Assembly: GCF_002931555.1 (NCBI RefSeq)
Contig: NZ_PSTZ01000011.1
Location: 124,001-188,000 of the forward strand
Reading direction: 5' to 3'
Length of the DNA: 64,000 bases
From: Pseudoclavibacter sp. RFBB5
GTDB taxonomy: Bacteria; Actinomycetota; Actinomycetes; Actinomycetales; Microbacteriaceae
A program made the position numbers and the translations under genes. Positions 42,356 through 51,218 of this stretch are shown piece after piece (position 1 is the first letter of the stretch; each line of letters starts with the position of its first letter). The notes under the pieces were generated by a model. That model searched no databases, was not told the DNA's origin, and worked only from the letters and a program-made list of their open reading frames with translations.

Positions 42356-42361
42356 TAGCCT
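42356..42361 (+). promoter_or_regulatory. -10 box TAGCCT of a leaderless promoter (selO)
   Basis: TAGCCT ends seven bases before the selO ATG; no Shine-Dalgarno. Confidence 0.5.
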
Positions 42362-42368
42362 GACCCGC

Positions 42369-43835
42369 ATGACTGCGACCACGCATGCAGGTGTCACGTT
42401 CGGCAACCGCTTCGCTCGGGAGCTGCCCGAGCTGTCAGCGCCGTGGGAAGCCGAGCCCGCACCCGCCCCGCACCTCGTGCTGCTGAACGAGGCGCTCGCC
42501 GTCGAGCTCGGCTTCGACGCCGAGTTCCTGCGGTCGAGCGACGGCGTCTCTGTCCTGCTGGGCGCATCCGTCCCTGAAGGCGCGACCCCCGTCGCGCAGG
42601 CATACGCGGGGCATCAGTTCGGGCAGTACTCGCCGCGCCTGGGCGACGGTCGCGCACTCTTGCTGGGAGAGGTGACCGATACGCGCGGACGACTGCGGGA
42701 CATCCACCTCAAAGGTTCGGGCCGCACCGCATTCGCCCGCGGTGGTGACGGGCGCGCGGTCCTCGGCCCCATGCTGCGGGAGTTCATCGTCAGCGAGGCC
42801 ATGCACGCCCTCGGCATTCCCACCACACGATCGTTGAGCGTGACCCTGACGGGTCGCCAGGTGCAGCGCGACGACGTGCTCCCGGGCGCGGTCCTCACCA
42901 GAGTCGCGAGCAGCCACCTGCGCGTCGGCTCGTTCCAGTTCGCCCGAGCCACCGGCGACCTCGAACTGCTGCGGCGTCTCGCGGACCACGCCATCGCCCG
43001 CCACTTCCCGTCTGCCGCGAAGGCGGCGAATCCGTACCTCGCCTTCTTCGAGCGGGTCGTGTCCGCCCAGGCGAAGCTCGTTGCGCAGTGGATGCTCGTC
43101 GGCTTCGTGCACGGGGTGATGAACACTGACAACATGACGATCTCGGGCGAGACCATCGACTACGGACCGTGCGCGTTCCTGGACGCCTTCGACCCGGACG
43201 CCGTGTTCAGCTCCATCGACCTCCAGGGCCGCTACTCGTTCCGCAACCAGCCACATGCCGCGGGGTGGAACCTCGCGCGGTTCGCGGAGACGCTCCTCCC
43301 ACTCTTCGCGGACGACGAAGACGCGGCCGTCGCCCTGGCCGAGCAGGCGGTCTCCGGGTTCGGGCCGGTCTACCAGGAAGCGTGGGTCTCCGGCATGCGA
43401 AGCAAGCTCGGGCTTCCCGGCGATGTTGCCCCCGACACGTTCGAGCGCCTGCTCGGCGAGCTTCTGACCCTCATGCAGCGCAGCGGCGCCGACTACACCT
43501 CCACCTTCCGGGCGCTCGGTGCCTACGCTCGCGGCAACCGCACCCCAGCGCTCGACATCTTCGGGGAGGCGGGTCCCGCGTTCCGCACCTGGGCGCAGGC
43601 CTGGCTCGCGCTCTCCCCGAACGCGAGCGCAATGGATGCCGCCAACCCCGTCTACATCCCGCGCAACCACCTCGTCGAGGAAGCACTCGAGGCGGCTCTT
43701 GACGACGAGCTCGAGCCGACGAGGCGTCTGCTCGCAGCCGTGACCGCCCCGTTCGACGAACGGCCCGGCCTCGACCGCTACGCGACCGGAGCACCGCAGG
43801 ACTTCGGCGACTACGTCACCTTCTGCGGAACCTGA
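42369..43835 (+). CDS. selO: Protein adenylyltransferase SelO (YdiU family)
   Basis: A 488-residue pseudokinase-fold enzyme. Seen: [24 protein letters not shown] near residue 78, [33 protein letters not shown] (nucleotide-binding Lys/Arg), [32 protein letters not shown] (metal-binding Asn and Asp) and the C-terminal FCGT with Cys where other species have selenocysteine. SelO transfers AMP to Ser/Thr/Tyr of target proteins, with roles in oxidative stress. The transcript is predicted to be leaderless. Confidence 0.95.
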   Translation: MTATTHAGVTFGNRFARELPELSAPWEAEPAPAPHLVLLNEALAVELGFDAEFLRSSDGVSVLLGASVPEGATPVAQAYAGHQFGQYSPRLGDGRALLLGEVTDTRGRLRDIHLKGSGRTAFARGGDGRAVLGPMLREFIVSEAMHALGIPTTRSLSVTLTGRQVQRDDVLPGAVLTRVASSHLRVGSFQFARATGDLELLRRLADHAIARHFPSAAKAANPYLAFFERVVSAQAKLVAQWMLVGFVHGVMNTDNMTISGETIDYGPCAFLDAFDPDAVFSSIDLQGRYSFRNQPHAAGWNLARFAETLLPLFADDEDAAVALAEQAVSGFGPVYQEAWVSGMRSKLGLPGDVAPDTFERLLGELLTLMQRSGADYTSTFRALGAYARGNRTPALDIFGEAGPAFRTWAQAWLALSPNASAMDAANPVYIPRNHLVEEALEAALDDELEPTRRLLAAVTAPFDERPGLDRYATGAPQDFGDYVTFCGT

Positions 43836-43934
43836 GCGCTGCGGCAGCCAGCAATGGATCTCCCTGTCGAACATGGACTTCTGCCTCTCGCCGAGTTCAA
43901 CCGAACGGCCGATCCGAATGTCGGTGCGTGTTCC

Positions 43935-43940
43935 TAGACT
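43935..43940 (+). promoter_or_regulatory. -10 box TAGACT of a leaderless promoter (histidine kinase)
   Basis: TAGACT is exactly six bases before the kinase ATG; no Shine-Dalgarno. Confidence 0.5.
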
Positions 43941-43946
43941 CAGCGC

Positions 43947-45263
43947 ATGACCGCTCCTCTCCCGAAGGCCCCGCACCTTGTGGACGAGCTGGCCCTCGAC
44001 GGAGCGCAGCACGGCGGCAGGCTGACCGAGCGCGACCTCCGGTCGGCGGGGCTGCCGGTCGACAACCCTCGCTGGCGTCCGTGGATGCGGGCCGTCGCGA
44101 TCTCGCTCGGGGCGCTGCTCGCCGGAGCCCTGCTCTTCATCCTGACGCTGGCCGTGCAGGTGGAGGACCCCGCCACAGACACGGAGTCCGGTGGGTTCAT
44201 CGCGTTCCTCATCGTGAACCTGGTCGGCGGTCTCGTGGCGTGCATCGCCGTCGGCCCGGTCCGGGGGTCTCGCGCAGGGAACCTGTGGATCGTCGTCATC
44301 GGCATGACCAGCTCCCTGGCCGTCGGGGCATGGCTGATCGCCGTGATGCGGCTCGGCGCGCGCCGTTCACTGCCGTTGGATGCACTGGTCGTGGCTCTCG
44401 TCGTCGGCGGCGGGGTCCTGTGGGACTGGTTCCAGTCCAGTGTCACCGGCCGCGCCCCCATTGAGGCGCCCCTCTTCTACATCATCCTCATCGCGCTGTC
44501 GACGATCATCGCGCTGCTCTTCGGGCGATCCCGCGGCACTCGCGCCGCACTCATCACGTCGTTGCGCGCGCAGGCCGCGTCGGCCGAACGCGAGCGAGCC
44601 GCGCTCGCACAGAGCCGGGTTTCCGACCTCGAGCGCGCACGGGCCGAGGAGCGGGCTGCCATCGCGCGCGACATGCACGATTCGATCTCGCACGACCTGG
44701 CCGTCGTCGCCACGCAAGCGGGAGCGCTCGCGTACCGCAGCGACCTGTCACCGGAGATCGTGCGGGAGACGGCCGCCACGGTGCGGGAGTCGGCGGCCCG
44801 GGCCAACACCCGTCTCCGTGAAGTGCTCACGGGCATGCGCGAGCCTGACGGGGCCGGTCGAGGCGATGCGCCCCTCCCCGACCTGCGAGCACTCGAGTCG
44901 CTCCTCTCCGAAGGGGCGCCCCACCAGAATCCCCCGTCGGTGACCTGGCGCGACATCGAGCCAGGTGACCTCTCGCGGCTCTCCGCAGAGCGCATCCGTG
45001 CCCTGCACCGCACCCTCTCGGAGCTCCTCGTCAACGCTGGAAAGCACGCTCCCGAGGCGGAGGTGCATGTCGTGCTCGAGGGCGGTGACACTCACCTCAG
45101 CGTCACCGTCTCGAACTCCTTCCGGCCACCGGCAGCGCCGGCCCTCGGCACCGGCTACGGCCTCCTGGGCGCCCGGGAGCGCATCCACCTGGTCGGGGGC
45201 ACCTTCGAGGCAGGTGCTGCCGAGAGCGGCGACTTCGTGGTGGAGGTGACGCTCCCTTGGTAA
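43947..45263 (+). CDS. NarL-type sensor histidine kinase
   Basis: A 438-residue two-component kinase. Residues 40-200 hold about five transmembrane helices with little extracytoplasmic domain. A coiled coil follows (AERERAALAQSRVSDLERARAEERAAIARDMHD), with His in RDMHDSISHDL as the phosphorylation site (HisKA_3). The HATPase domain includes ELLVNAGKHAP and GTGYGLLGARERI. The signal is probably membrane-derived. It overlaps the response regulator gene by seven bases. A leaderless promoter is predicted. Confidence 0.92.
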   Translation: MTAPLPKAPHLVDELALDGAQHGGRLTERDLRSAGLPVDNPRWRPWMRAVAISLGALLAGALLFILTLAVQVEDPATDTESGGFIAFLIVNLVGGLVACIAVGPVRGSRAGNLWIVVIGMTSSLAVGAWLIAVMRLGARRSLPLDALVVALVVGGGVLWDWFQSSVTGRAPIEAPLFYIILIALSTIIALLFGRSRGTRAALITSLRAQAASAERERAALAQSRVSDLERARAEERAAIARDMHDSISHDLAVVATQAGALAYRSDLSPEIVRETAATVRESAARANTRLREVLTGMREPDGAGRGDAPLPDLRALESLLSEGAPHQNPPSVTWRDIEPGDLSRLSAERIRALHRTLSELLVNAGKHAPEAEVHVVLEGGDTHLSVTVSNSFRPPAAPALGTGYGLLGARERIHLVGGTFEAGAAESGDFVVEVTLPW

Positions 45264-45979
45264 CTCGCGGGCAGGACAGCATCAGCGTGCTCATCATCGA
45301 CGACGAGGTGGGGATTCGAATGGGCCTCAGGCTCCTCATCGACGGCGCGGAACGCATTCGCGTCGTCGGAGAAGGCGTCAATGGCGACGAGGCGCTCACC
45401 CTCGCCGCCCACCACGACCCCGACGTCATCCTCATGGACGTTCGCATGCCCGGCCTCACCGGCATTGATGCAGTGCAGCAGCTCACCGACACCGGGTCCC
45501 GCGCGAAGGTCGTGATGCTCACCGCGTTCGACACGGAGGAGTTCCTGCTGGACGCGCTCCGGGCCGGCGCCGTCTCCTTCCTCCTCAAGGACGCCCCGCC
45601 GGAGGACATCGTCGGGGCGGTGCTCGACGCGGCACAGGGCAGATCCGTCTTCTCGCCGAGCGCCCTCGACCGGCTCGTTCGCGCCGCCGCCACCGGAAGC
45701 AACGGCGAAGCTCGCCCCCTCGAGGGCAGCGGCAAGCGACAGCGCGAGCCGGGCGCCACTCGCGATGACGGGGCGCTGGCCGGGGTCACGAGTCGCGAGC
45801 GGGAGATCGCGCGATACGTCGCGCAGGGCATGACCAACGCCGAGATCGCGTCGGCCCTGTTCGTCAGTCAGGCGACGGTGAAGACCCACCTGGCGAGCCT
45901 CTTCTCGAAGCTGCACGTCACCAACCGCGTGCAGCTCGCGTTGCTCGCCCTCGAATGGGATGCGGCTGAACACGCCTGA
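45257..45979 (+). CDS. NarL/LuxR-type response regulator
   Basis: A 240-residue regulator. Receiver domain: VLIIDDEVGIRMGLRLL with acidic pocket, phosphorylated Asp in DVILMDVRMPGLTG near residue 60, and TAFDTEE. A linker of about 45 polar residues follows, then the LuxR helix-turn-helix LTSREREIARYVAQGMTNAEIASALFVSQATVKTHLASLFSKL (the N-terminal part is V-T-S). The start is probably TTG at 45257, with GGAGG upstream inside the kinase gene; later starts would cut the receiver. The target genes are unknown. Confidence 0.9.
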   Translation: MVTRGQDSISVLIIDDEVGIRMGLRLLIDGAERIRVVGEGVNGDEALTLAAHHDPDVILMDVRMPGLTGIDAVQQLTDTGSRAKVVMLTAFDTEEFLLDALRAGAVSFLLKDAPPEDIVGAVLDAAQGRSVFSPSALDRLVRAAATGSNGEARPLEGSGKRQREPGATRDDGALAGVTSREREIARYVAQGMTNAEIASALFVSQATVKTHLASLFSKLHVTNRVQLALLALEWDAAEHA

Positions 45980-46038
45980 GGCGCCGAAGCCCGGCGTGTA
46001 CTCTGGGCGGCACAACCGAGATCGAGGGGAGCGCCGCA

Positions 46039-46524
46039 GTGACGAATGCTCCCTCCGCCGACGGCCCGCCCCGCGCACCCGCATTGAGCGCTGCCCTCAC
46101 CGCCTTTGCGGAAGCGAGGCAGGCGTCGCAGCATGAAGCGAGGCGTTCGCTCGGCATCGGCGAGATGGATGCGCGAGCCCTCGCGTTCTTGGCCCAGAAC
46201 CCCGGCTCCAGGCCCAGCGCCCTCCGCGCATACCTGGGTCTCACCTCCGCCGGTGTCTCGACCCTCTGCGACCGGCTCATCGAACGCGGCACCATCCATC
46301 GCGATACCGACCCCAGCGATCGGCGCGCGAGCCTCCTCACGGTCACTGTCGACCTCTCGTCGAGTCCGTGGAACCGCCTCAACGAATTCGACCGGAGCCT
46401 CGAAGCGGCACTCTCCGCCGAGGCGGACCCTGCAACGCTGCAGAGACTCGCCGAGCTGTTGACGCACGCGGTGAGCGTCACGACGCAGGAGCTCGAAGGG
46501 CCCGGGTCCACTCAGGCAGGTTAG
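46039..46524 (+). CDS. MarR-family transcriptional regulator
   Basis: A 161-residue winged-helix protein: LGIGEMDARALAFLAQNPGSRPSALRAYLGLTSAGVSTLCDRLIERGTIHRDTDPSDRRASLLTVT, which is the MarR recognition region with the DxSDRR wing. Short N-terminal and C-terminal helices supply the dimer interface. GTG start after GAGGGGA. The last four bases overlap the convergent gene. The two-component system lies just upstream on the same strand. The effector is unknown. Confidence 0.87.
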   Translation: MTNAPSADGPPRAPALSAALTAFAEARQASQHEARRSLGIGEMDARALAFLAQNPGSRPSALRAYLGLTSAGVSTLCDRLIERGTIHRDTDPSDRRASLLTVTVDLSSSPWNRLNEFDRSLEAALSAEADPATLQRLAELLTHAVSVTTQELEGPGSTQAG

Positions 46525-46904
46525 GGGCGGGCGTCGCCGTTCGCCGGTTGCGCCTCTGCGGGCGAGTGGAGCTCGGCGAGCAGCACGATCGACTTCGCCT
46601 GCAGGAAGGTGCACAGCGCTGAGATGACGGCCAGCTCCTGCGCGAGGGAATGCACGCTCGCCGCTGAGAGGTTCAGCGTATGCTCGCGGGGCTCCATCGT
46701 CACCGACCACTTCGGGCTCTCGCGGGTACCAGGTTGTAGGTAGAGCTCGGTGGGAACGTCCGTCAGCTGCACCCGCACGAGCCCCGTGTCATGGCCTTCG
46801 TCGCCGTCCTGCACGATGACCTTGACGACCCCCGGCTCGGCATAGCCGAGGCTCTCGAACTCCCGAGCCCATGACTCGAGTACTTCTTTGCTTCGATACG
46901 GCAT
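46521..46904 (-). CDS. Hypothetical protein
   Basis: A 127-residue soluble protein with mixed charge: YRSKEVLESWAREFESLGYAEPGVVKVIVQDGDEG near the start and PREHTLNLSAASVHSLAQELAVISALCTFLQAKSIVLL near the end. No named family was recognised. The N-terminal 'WAREFESLG' looks like a small-ligand or scaffold domain, but this is speculation. ATG after CGGAGGCCAGA. Convergent with the MarR gene with a four-base overlap. Confidence 0.7.
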   Translation of the reverse strand: MPYRSKEVLESWAREFESLGYAEPGVVKVIVQDGDEGHDTGLVRVQLTDVPTELYLQPGTRESPKWSVTMEPREHTLNLSAASVHSLAQELAVISALCTFLQAKSIVLLAELHSPAEAQPANGDARP

Positions 46905-46995
46905 TCTGGCCTCCGACCGGGGGTGACGGCTTACGACGTCCAGCATCCCTCATCCGGGGCACTTTCTCGAACACTCTTGCCTGCCAGCTGCTGGT

Positions 46996-47026
46996 TTGCC
47001 CGACCGCGCCAAGCATCGCCTAGGTT
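46996..47026 (+). promoter_or_regulatory. Leaderless promoter of trmB
   Basis: TTGCCC (46996-47001), 19-bp spacer, TAGGTT (47021-47026), then exactly six bases to the GTG start. No Shine-Dalgarno. Confidence 0.6.
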
Positions 47027-47032
47027 TGTCGG

Positions 47033-47773
47033 GTGTCAGACGCAGAAACCGCCCAGCCGGAGCAGCACCCCTCGCATCGTCCGATCTTCTCGTTCTCGCG
47101 GCGCAGCGGCCGCCTCACCGAGGGGCAGCTGAACTCGTGGAACACGCTCGGCCCGAAGTACCTCGTCGACGTCGAACGCGCCGAGCTCGACTTCTCCGTG
47201 AGTCCCTCGTTCCGGGTCGACCCGGCCGAGCTGTTCGGCAGGGACGCGCCGCTCGTCGTCGAGGTCGGATCCGGGACGGGTGAGGCCGTGGTCGCGGCGG
47301 CCGCCGAGCATCCGGAATGGAACTTCCTCGCCGTCGAGGTCTTCGTCGCCGGCCTCGCCCGCACGCTGCGCCGCATCGAGGACGCCGGCCTGTCGAACGT
47401 GCGTCTCGTCGAGGCGAACGCCGTCGAGGTGCTCGAGCACATGCTCCCCGCCGGCAGCATCGAGGAACTGTGGATCTTCTTCCCCGACCCCTGGCACAAG
47501 GCGAAGCACACGAAGCGGCGGCTCGTGCGCGAGGGCTTCGGCGCTGTCGCCGCGAACGCCCTGCGCCCAGGCGGCCGCATGCGGCTCGCCACAGACTGGG
47601 AGGACTACGCGTTCCAGATGCGGGAGGTGCTGGATGCGGCTCCCGAGTTCACGAGCGAGCATCCGGGCGACTGGGCCCCTCGGTTCGACGGTCGAACGCT
47701 CACCGTCTTCGAGCGGAAGGCAGCGAAGGCCGGGAGGCGCATCCACGACCTCAGCTACGTGACGTCGGAGTAG
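47033..47773 (+). CDS. trmB: tRNA (guanine-N7-)-methyltransferase
   Basis: A 246-residue SAM-dependent methyltransferase that makes m7G46 in tRNA. Seen: LVVEVGSGTGEAVVAAA (SAM loop) near residue 77, NFLAVEVF, EELWIFFPDPWHKAKHTKRRLV (TrmB signature with catalytic Asp) near residue 148, and LATDWEDYAFQM. The N-terminal 45 residues are an actinobacterial extension. GTG start, leaderless promoter predicted. The 3' end overlaps the convergent DHA2 transporter by 23 bases. Confidence 0.95.
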   Translation: MSDAETAQPEQHPSHRPIFSFSRRSGRLTEGQLNSWNTLGPKYLVDVERAELDFSVSPSFRVDPAELFGRDAPLVVEVGSGTGEAVVAAAAEHPEWNFLAVEVFVAGLARTLRRIEDAGLSNVRLVEANAVEVLEHMLPAGSIEELWIFFPDPWHKAKHTKRRLVREGFGAVAANALRPGGRMRLATDWEDYAFQMREVLDAAPEFTSEHPGDWAPRFDGRTLTVFERKAAKAGRRIHDLSYVTSE

Positions 47774-49361
47774 CCTCTGCGGCCGCCTCCTCCTCGCGCT
47801 TCCCGGAGCCGAGGCGCAACGTCGCGGCGAGGCCGAGCGCGAGGAACGCGGCGGCCGTGAACGCCGATGCGCGGGTGCCGTCGGAGAGCGCCGCCTTCGC
47901 GTCGTCCGCGAAATCGGCCGTCGCGGGGTTTTCGCCGAGGCCGGCGATGGCGCCGCCTGCCGAGTCGACCACCGCCGAGACCACCTGGTCTCGCTGTTCG
48001 GCGGGCACTTGGGCGTCGTCGAGCGAGGCACCGAGGGATGCGCCGGTGGTCGTGAAGAGGATCGTTCCGAGGATGGCGACGCCGAGCGCCGACCCCACCT
48101 GCCTGGACGTCGACTGCGTCCCGGACCCCTGACCCGAGAGCTCGACCGGAACATCCTGCAGCACAACTCCCGTGAGCTGCGCGGTGGCCAGGCCGACCCC
48201 GAAGCCGTAGACGAACAAGGCGGGGATGAGCCACCCCCACTGCGCATCCGGGGCGATGATGAATCCCGCCCACGCGATGCCGACGATCTCCGCGAGGATG
48301 CCGACGCGCACGATCGTGACCGCGTTGACCTTCCCGCTGCTCGCACCCGCGAATCCGCTCGCGACGAACGAACCCGCGGCGAGCGCCAGCAGCACGAACC
48401 CGGTCTGCAGGGCGTCGAAGCCGAGCACGAACTGCAGCCACAGCGGCAGCGACAGGATGATGCCGAACTCGCCGAGCGCAACCACCATCGCCGCGATGTT
48501 GCCGTTGCGGAACGACGAGATGCGGAAGAGGGAGAACTCGAGCAGCGATGACTCGCCCCGTCGAGACCGCCGCACGCCGCGGACGATGAACGTGATGAGG
48601 GCCAGCGCCGCGACGCCGAACGCGACGGGCACGGGCGAGATGGGGAGGGGCCACTCGAACGAGCCGATCGTGAACGTCTCGTTGACGGCCCACCACCCGT
48701 AGGTGCGGCCTTCGATGAGGCCGAAGACGAGGGCGCCGAAGGTGACCACGGAGAGCACCGCACCGACGAGGTCGAGTCGCTGCTGCGCGGGCTCTCTCGA
48801 CTCGTTGACGAAGAGGAGCACGCCGATGACGATGATGATGCCGAGCGGCACGTTGATGCCGAACGCCCAGCGCCACGAGAACTCCGTCGTGAGCCAGCCG
48901 CCGAGCAGCGGACCGACCGCGGCCATGCCGCCGATCGTCGAGCCCCAGACGGCGAACGCGATGCCTCGCTCTCGACCCCGGAAGGTCGCGTTGATGAGCG
49001 AGAGGGTCGTCGGGAGGATCATCGCCCCGCCGACACCCTGGACGAGGCGGGCGAGGATGAGCAGCCCACCCGTCGGAGCGAGTGCGGCTGCCACTGAGGC
49101 GACGGCGAAGATCACGACGCCGATGAGCATCAGCCGGCGGCGGCCGACGCGGTCGGCGAGACTCCCGAAGAGGAGCAGCAGCGACGCGAAGACGAGCGTG
49201 TACGCCTCCTGCACCCACTGCACCTCGGTCGACGTGATGCCGAGCTCGGTGACGATCGACGGGACAGCGACGTTCACGATCGTCGAGTCGACGATGATGA
49301 GCGCCACCGCGACGCTGATGAAGACCAGTCCAACCCACCGTCGACGTGCTGACTCGGCCAT
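47751..49361 (-). CDS. MFS drug exporter, DHA2 (EmrB/QacA) type
   Basis: A 536-residue fourteen-helix exporter. Motif A variant LLFGSLADRVGRRRLMLIG near residue 65, and motif C region AAVGPLLGGWLTTEFSWRWAFGINVPLG near residue 150. The DHA2 class expels drugs or metabolites by proton antiport. The start is ATG at 49361. Upstream is an AT-rich gap with an CGATT...AATCG dyad (49426-49441), typical of a regulator site. No dedicated regulator is adjacent. Confidence 0.9.
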   Translation of the reverse strand: MAESARRRWVGLVFISVAVALIIVDSTIVNVAVPSIVTELGITSTEVQWVQEAYTLVFASLLLLFGSLADRVGRRRLMLIGVVIFAVASVAAALAPTGGLLILARLVQGVGGAMILPTTLSLINATFRGRERGIAFAVWGSTIGGMAAVGPLLGGWLTTEFSWRWAFGINVPLGIIIVIGVLLFVNESREPAQQRLDLVGAVLSVVTFGALVFGLIEGRTYGWWAVNETFTIGSFEWPLPISPVPVAFGVAALALITFIVRGVRRSRRGESSLLEFSLFRISSFRNGNIAAMVVALGEFGIILSLPLWLQFVLGFDALQTGFVLLALAAGSFVASGFAGASSGKVNAVTIVRVGILAEIVGIAWAGFIIAPDAQWGWLIPALFVYGFGVGLATAQLTGVVLQDVPVELSGQGSGTQSTSRQVGSALGVAILGTILFTTTGASLGASLDDAQVPAEQRDQVVSAVVDSAGGAIAGLGENPATADFADDAKAALSDGTRASAFTAAAFLALGLAATLRLGSGKREEEAAAEATPTSRS

Positions 49362-49425
49362 GATGCTCCAACTTCTCGTGCAAGGGGGATGGTGACGACG
49401 AGGTGAGGGTACGCCTCCTTGCTTG

Positions 49426-49441
49426 CGATTTCGCTCAATCG
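49426..49441. promoter_or_regulatory. Short dyad in the DHA2 exporter promoter
   Basis: CGATT (49426-49430) and AATCG (49437-49441) around a six-base spacer, next to an AT-rich TTTAATTA stretch. Candidate operator or promoter. Confidence 0.35.
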
Positions 49442-49499
49442 TTTAATTACTTTTGGTGAGACGAGCCTCAGCTCTGGTCTCGCCGTTCCATTCCCGCCC

Positions 49500-49553
49500 T
49501 GACGGTTCGTGACGTCCCGGAGCACACCATTTGTTGTGTGTCATGAACCGTCA
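49500..49553. promoter_or_regulatory. Long dyad between divergent transporter genes
   Basis: TGACGGTTCGTGAC (49500-49513) and GTCATGAACCGTCA (49540-49553) pair at 13 of 14 positions. The 26-base centre contains CACAC...GTGTG. It sits in the 280-base gap between the DHA2 exporter and the DAACS symporter, which is otherwise free of genes. Confidence 0.6.
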
Positions 49554-49641
49554 CACCCGTGACACTCCCCCTGGTCAGGCGTAGCCTCGCTCAGTTCGCG
49601 GAATATCCCGCGAAATGAGAAATCGCATCGGGAGATCTTCC

Positions 49642-51138
49642 ATGTCGGCCAACACCCCCACAACAGCCGGAGCATCCGAAGCTGAGGTGACGCCGCGCCC
49701 CAAGAGCCGCGCGCGCAAGCTCCTCACGTCGTTCGGATTCCAGATCCTTGCCGCCCTCGTCCTGGGCGTCGTGCTCGGACTGGTCGCCCGCAACCTGGGC
49801 GATGACGCGGAAGGCAACCCCAACGGGCTCGCCGCGACGCTCGCCACCATCGGCAGCTCGTACGTCACCATCCTGACCGCCGCCGTCGTTCCGCTCATCC
49901 TCACCGCCGTCATCTCGAGCATCGCGCAGCTGCGCCTCGTGACGAACGCGGCCAGGCTCGCGGGCCAGACGCTCCTGTGGTTCGGCATCACCGCGCTCAT
50001 CGCGGTGACGATCGGCATCGTGCTCGGCGTGACCATCCAGCCGGGCAGCCGCGTCGACCAGTCGCAGCTCGAGACCGGCGAACCCTCCTCCGTCGGCACC
50101 TGGTGGAACTTCCTCACCGGGCTCGTCCCGCAGAACTTCCTCGGCATGGGCGTGCGCTCGCGCGTGGACGCAGACACCGGCGACGTGAACTCGACGATCG
50201 CGTTCAACGTGCTGCAGGTCATCGTCATCGCCGTCGTCATCGGCATCGCGGCGCTGCGCCTCGGCAAGCGCGCCGAGCCGTTCCTCGAGTTCACGGCGTC
50301 CGCCCTCGCAGTCATCCAGAAGGTGCTGTGGTGGATCATCCGCATCGCCCCACTGGGCACGCTGGGCCTCATCGCGAGCGCCGTCGTCAACTACGGCTGG
50401 GAGAAGCTCACGAGCCTCGCCTGGTTCGCGATCGCCATCTACATCGGCCTCGCGCTCGTCCTGTTCGTCGTCTACCCGATCCTCGTGAAGGCGCACGGCC
50501 TGTCCATCGGCCGCTTCTTCTCCGGCGTCTGGCCGGCAGTGCAGCTCGCGTTCGTGAGCCGCTCCTCCATCGGCACGCTCCCCCTCACGCAGCGCGTGAC
50601 CGAACGCAACCTCGGAGTGCCCCGCGAGTACGCATCCTTCGCCGTTCCGTTCGGCGCGACCACGAAGATGGATGGATGCGCCGCGATCTACCCGGCCATC
50701 TCGGCGATCTTCGTCGCCCAGTTCTTCGGCATCGAACTGTCGATCATGCAGTACATCCTCATCGTCATCGTGTCCGTCGTCGGCTCCGCCGCGACGGCCG
50801 GCACGACGGGTGCCACGGTCATGCTCACGCTCACCCTGTCGACACTCGGCCTCCCGCTCGAGGGTGTCGGCCTGCTCCTCGCCATCGACCCGATCCTCGA
50901 CATGGGCCGCACCGCGACCAACGTCGCCGGCCAGGCACTCGTGCCGATGATCGTCGCGAAGCGCGAGGGCATCCTCAACGAGAAGCTCTACAACGCGCCC
51001 CGCGGCGACGTCGCCTTCTCCGACGAGACCGACGAGGAAGTGGAGGAGACCATCCAGCGCTCCACCGGCTCGCAGGCCGACCGCGAGCAGGACGCCTTCG
51101 AAGGCGCGACCCTGCAGGATGCGGAACGCCGCAGCTAG
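49642..51138 (+). CDS. Dicarboxylate/amino acid:cation symporter (DAACS)
   Basis: A 498-residue symporter of the GltP/DctA family. Seen: ALVLGVVLGLVARNLG at helix 1, FVSRSSIGTLP (re-entrant loop HP1 serine motif; others SSSSxxTLP), PFGATTKMDG, and AIDPILDMGRTATNVAGQALV with the Asp and NxxxD-type residues of helix 8. It imports glutamate, aspartate or C4-dicarboxylates with Na+ or H+. GGGAGATCTTCC precedes the ATG. The C-terminus is acidic. Confidence 0.92.
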   Translation: MSANTPTTAGASEAEVTPRPKSRARKLLTSFGFQILAALVLGVVLGLVARNLGDDAEGNPNGLAATLATIGSSYVTILTAAVVPLILTAVISSIAQLRLVTNAARLAGQTLLWFGITALIAVTIGIVLGVTIQPGSRVDQSQLETGEPSSVGTWWNFLTGLVPQNFLGMGVRSRVDADTGDVNSTIAFNVLQVIVIAVVIGIAALRLGKRAEPFLEFTASALAVIQKVLWWIIRIAPLGTLGLIASAVVNYGWEKLTSLAWFAIAIYIGLALVLFVVYPILVKAHGLSIGRFFSGVWPAVQLAFVSRSSIGTLPLTQRVTERNLGVPREYASFAVPFGATTKMDGCAAIYPAISAIFVAQFFGIELSIMQYILIVIVSVVGSAATAGTTGATVMLTLTLSTLGLPLEGVGLLLAIDPILDMGRTATNVAGQALVPMIVAKREGILNEKLYNAPRGDVAFSDETDEEVEETIQRSTGSQADREQDAFEGATLQDAERRS

Positions 51139-51156
51139 CTTCGGCTCAAGCAGTCA

Positions 51157-51209
51157 ACGGGCGCTTGCCCTCGGAACCCCTAGCGGGGCATCCGGGAGCA
51201 GGCGCCCGT
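51157..51209. terminator. Recurrent terminator hairpin, copy 1
   Basis: ACGGGCGCTTGCCCTCGG (51157-51174) pairs with CCGGGAGCAGGCGCCCGT (51192-51209), 15 of 18 positions; the 17-base loop holds a CCCC/GGGG mini-hairpin. It separates the convergent DAACS and amine oxidase genes. A sibling is at 62018-62071. Confidence 0.8.
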
Positions 51210-51218
51210 CTCGCGTGA

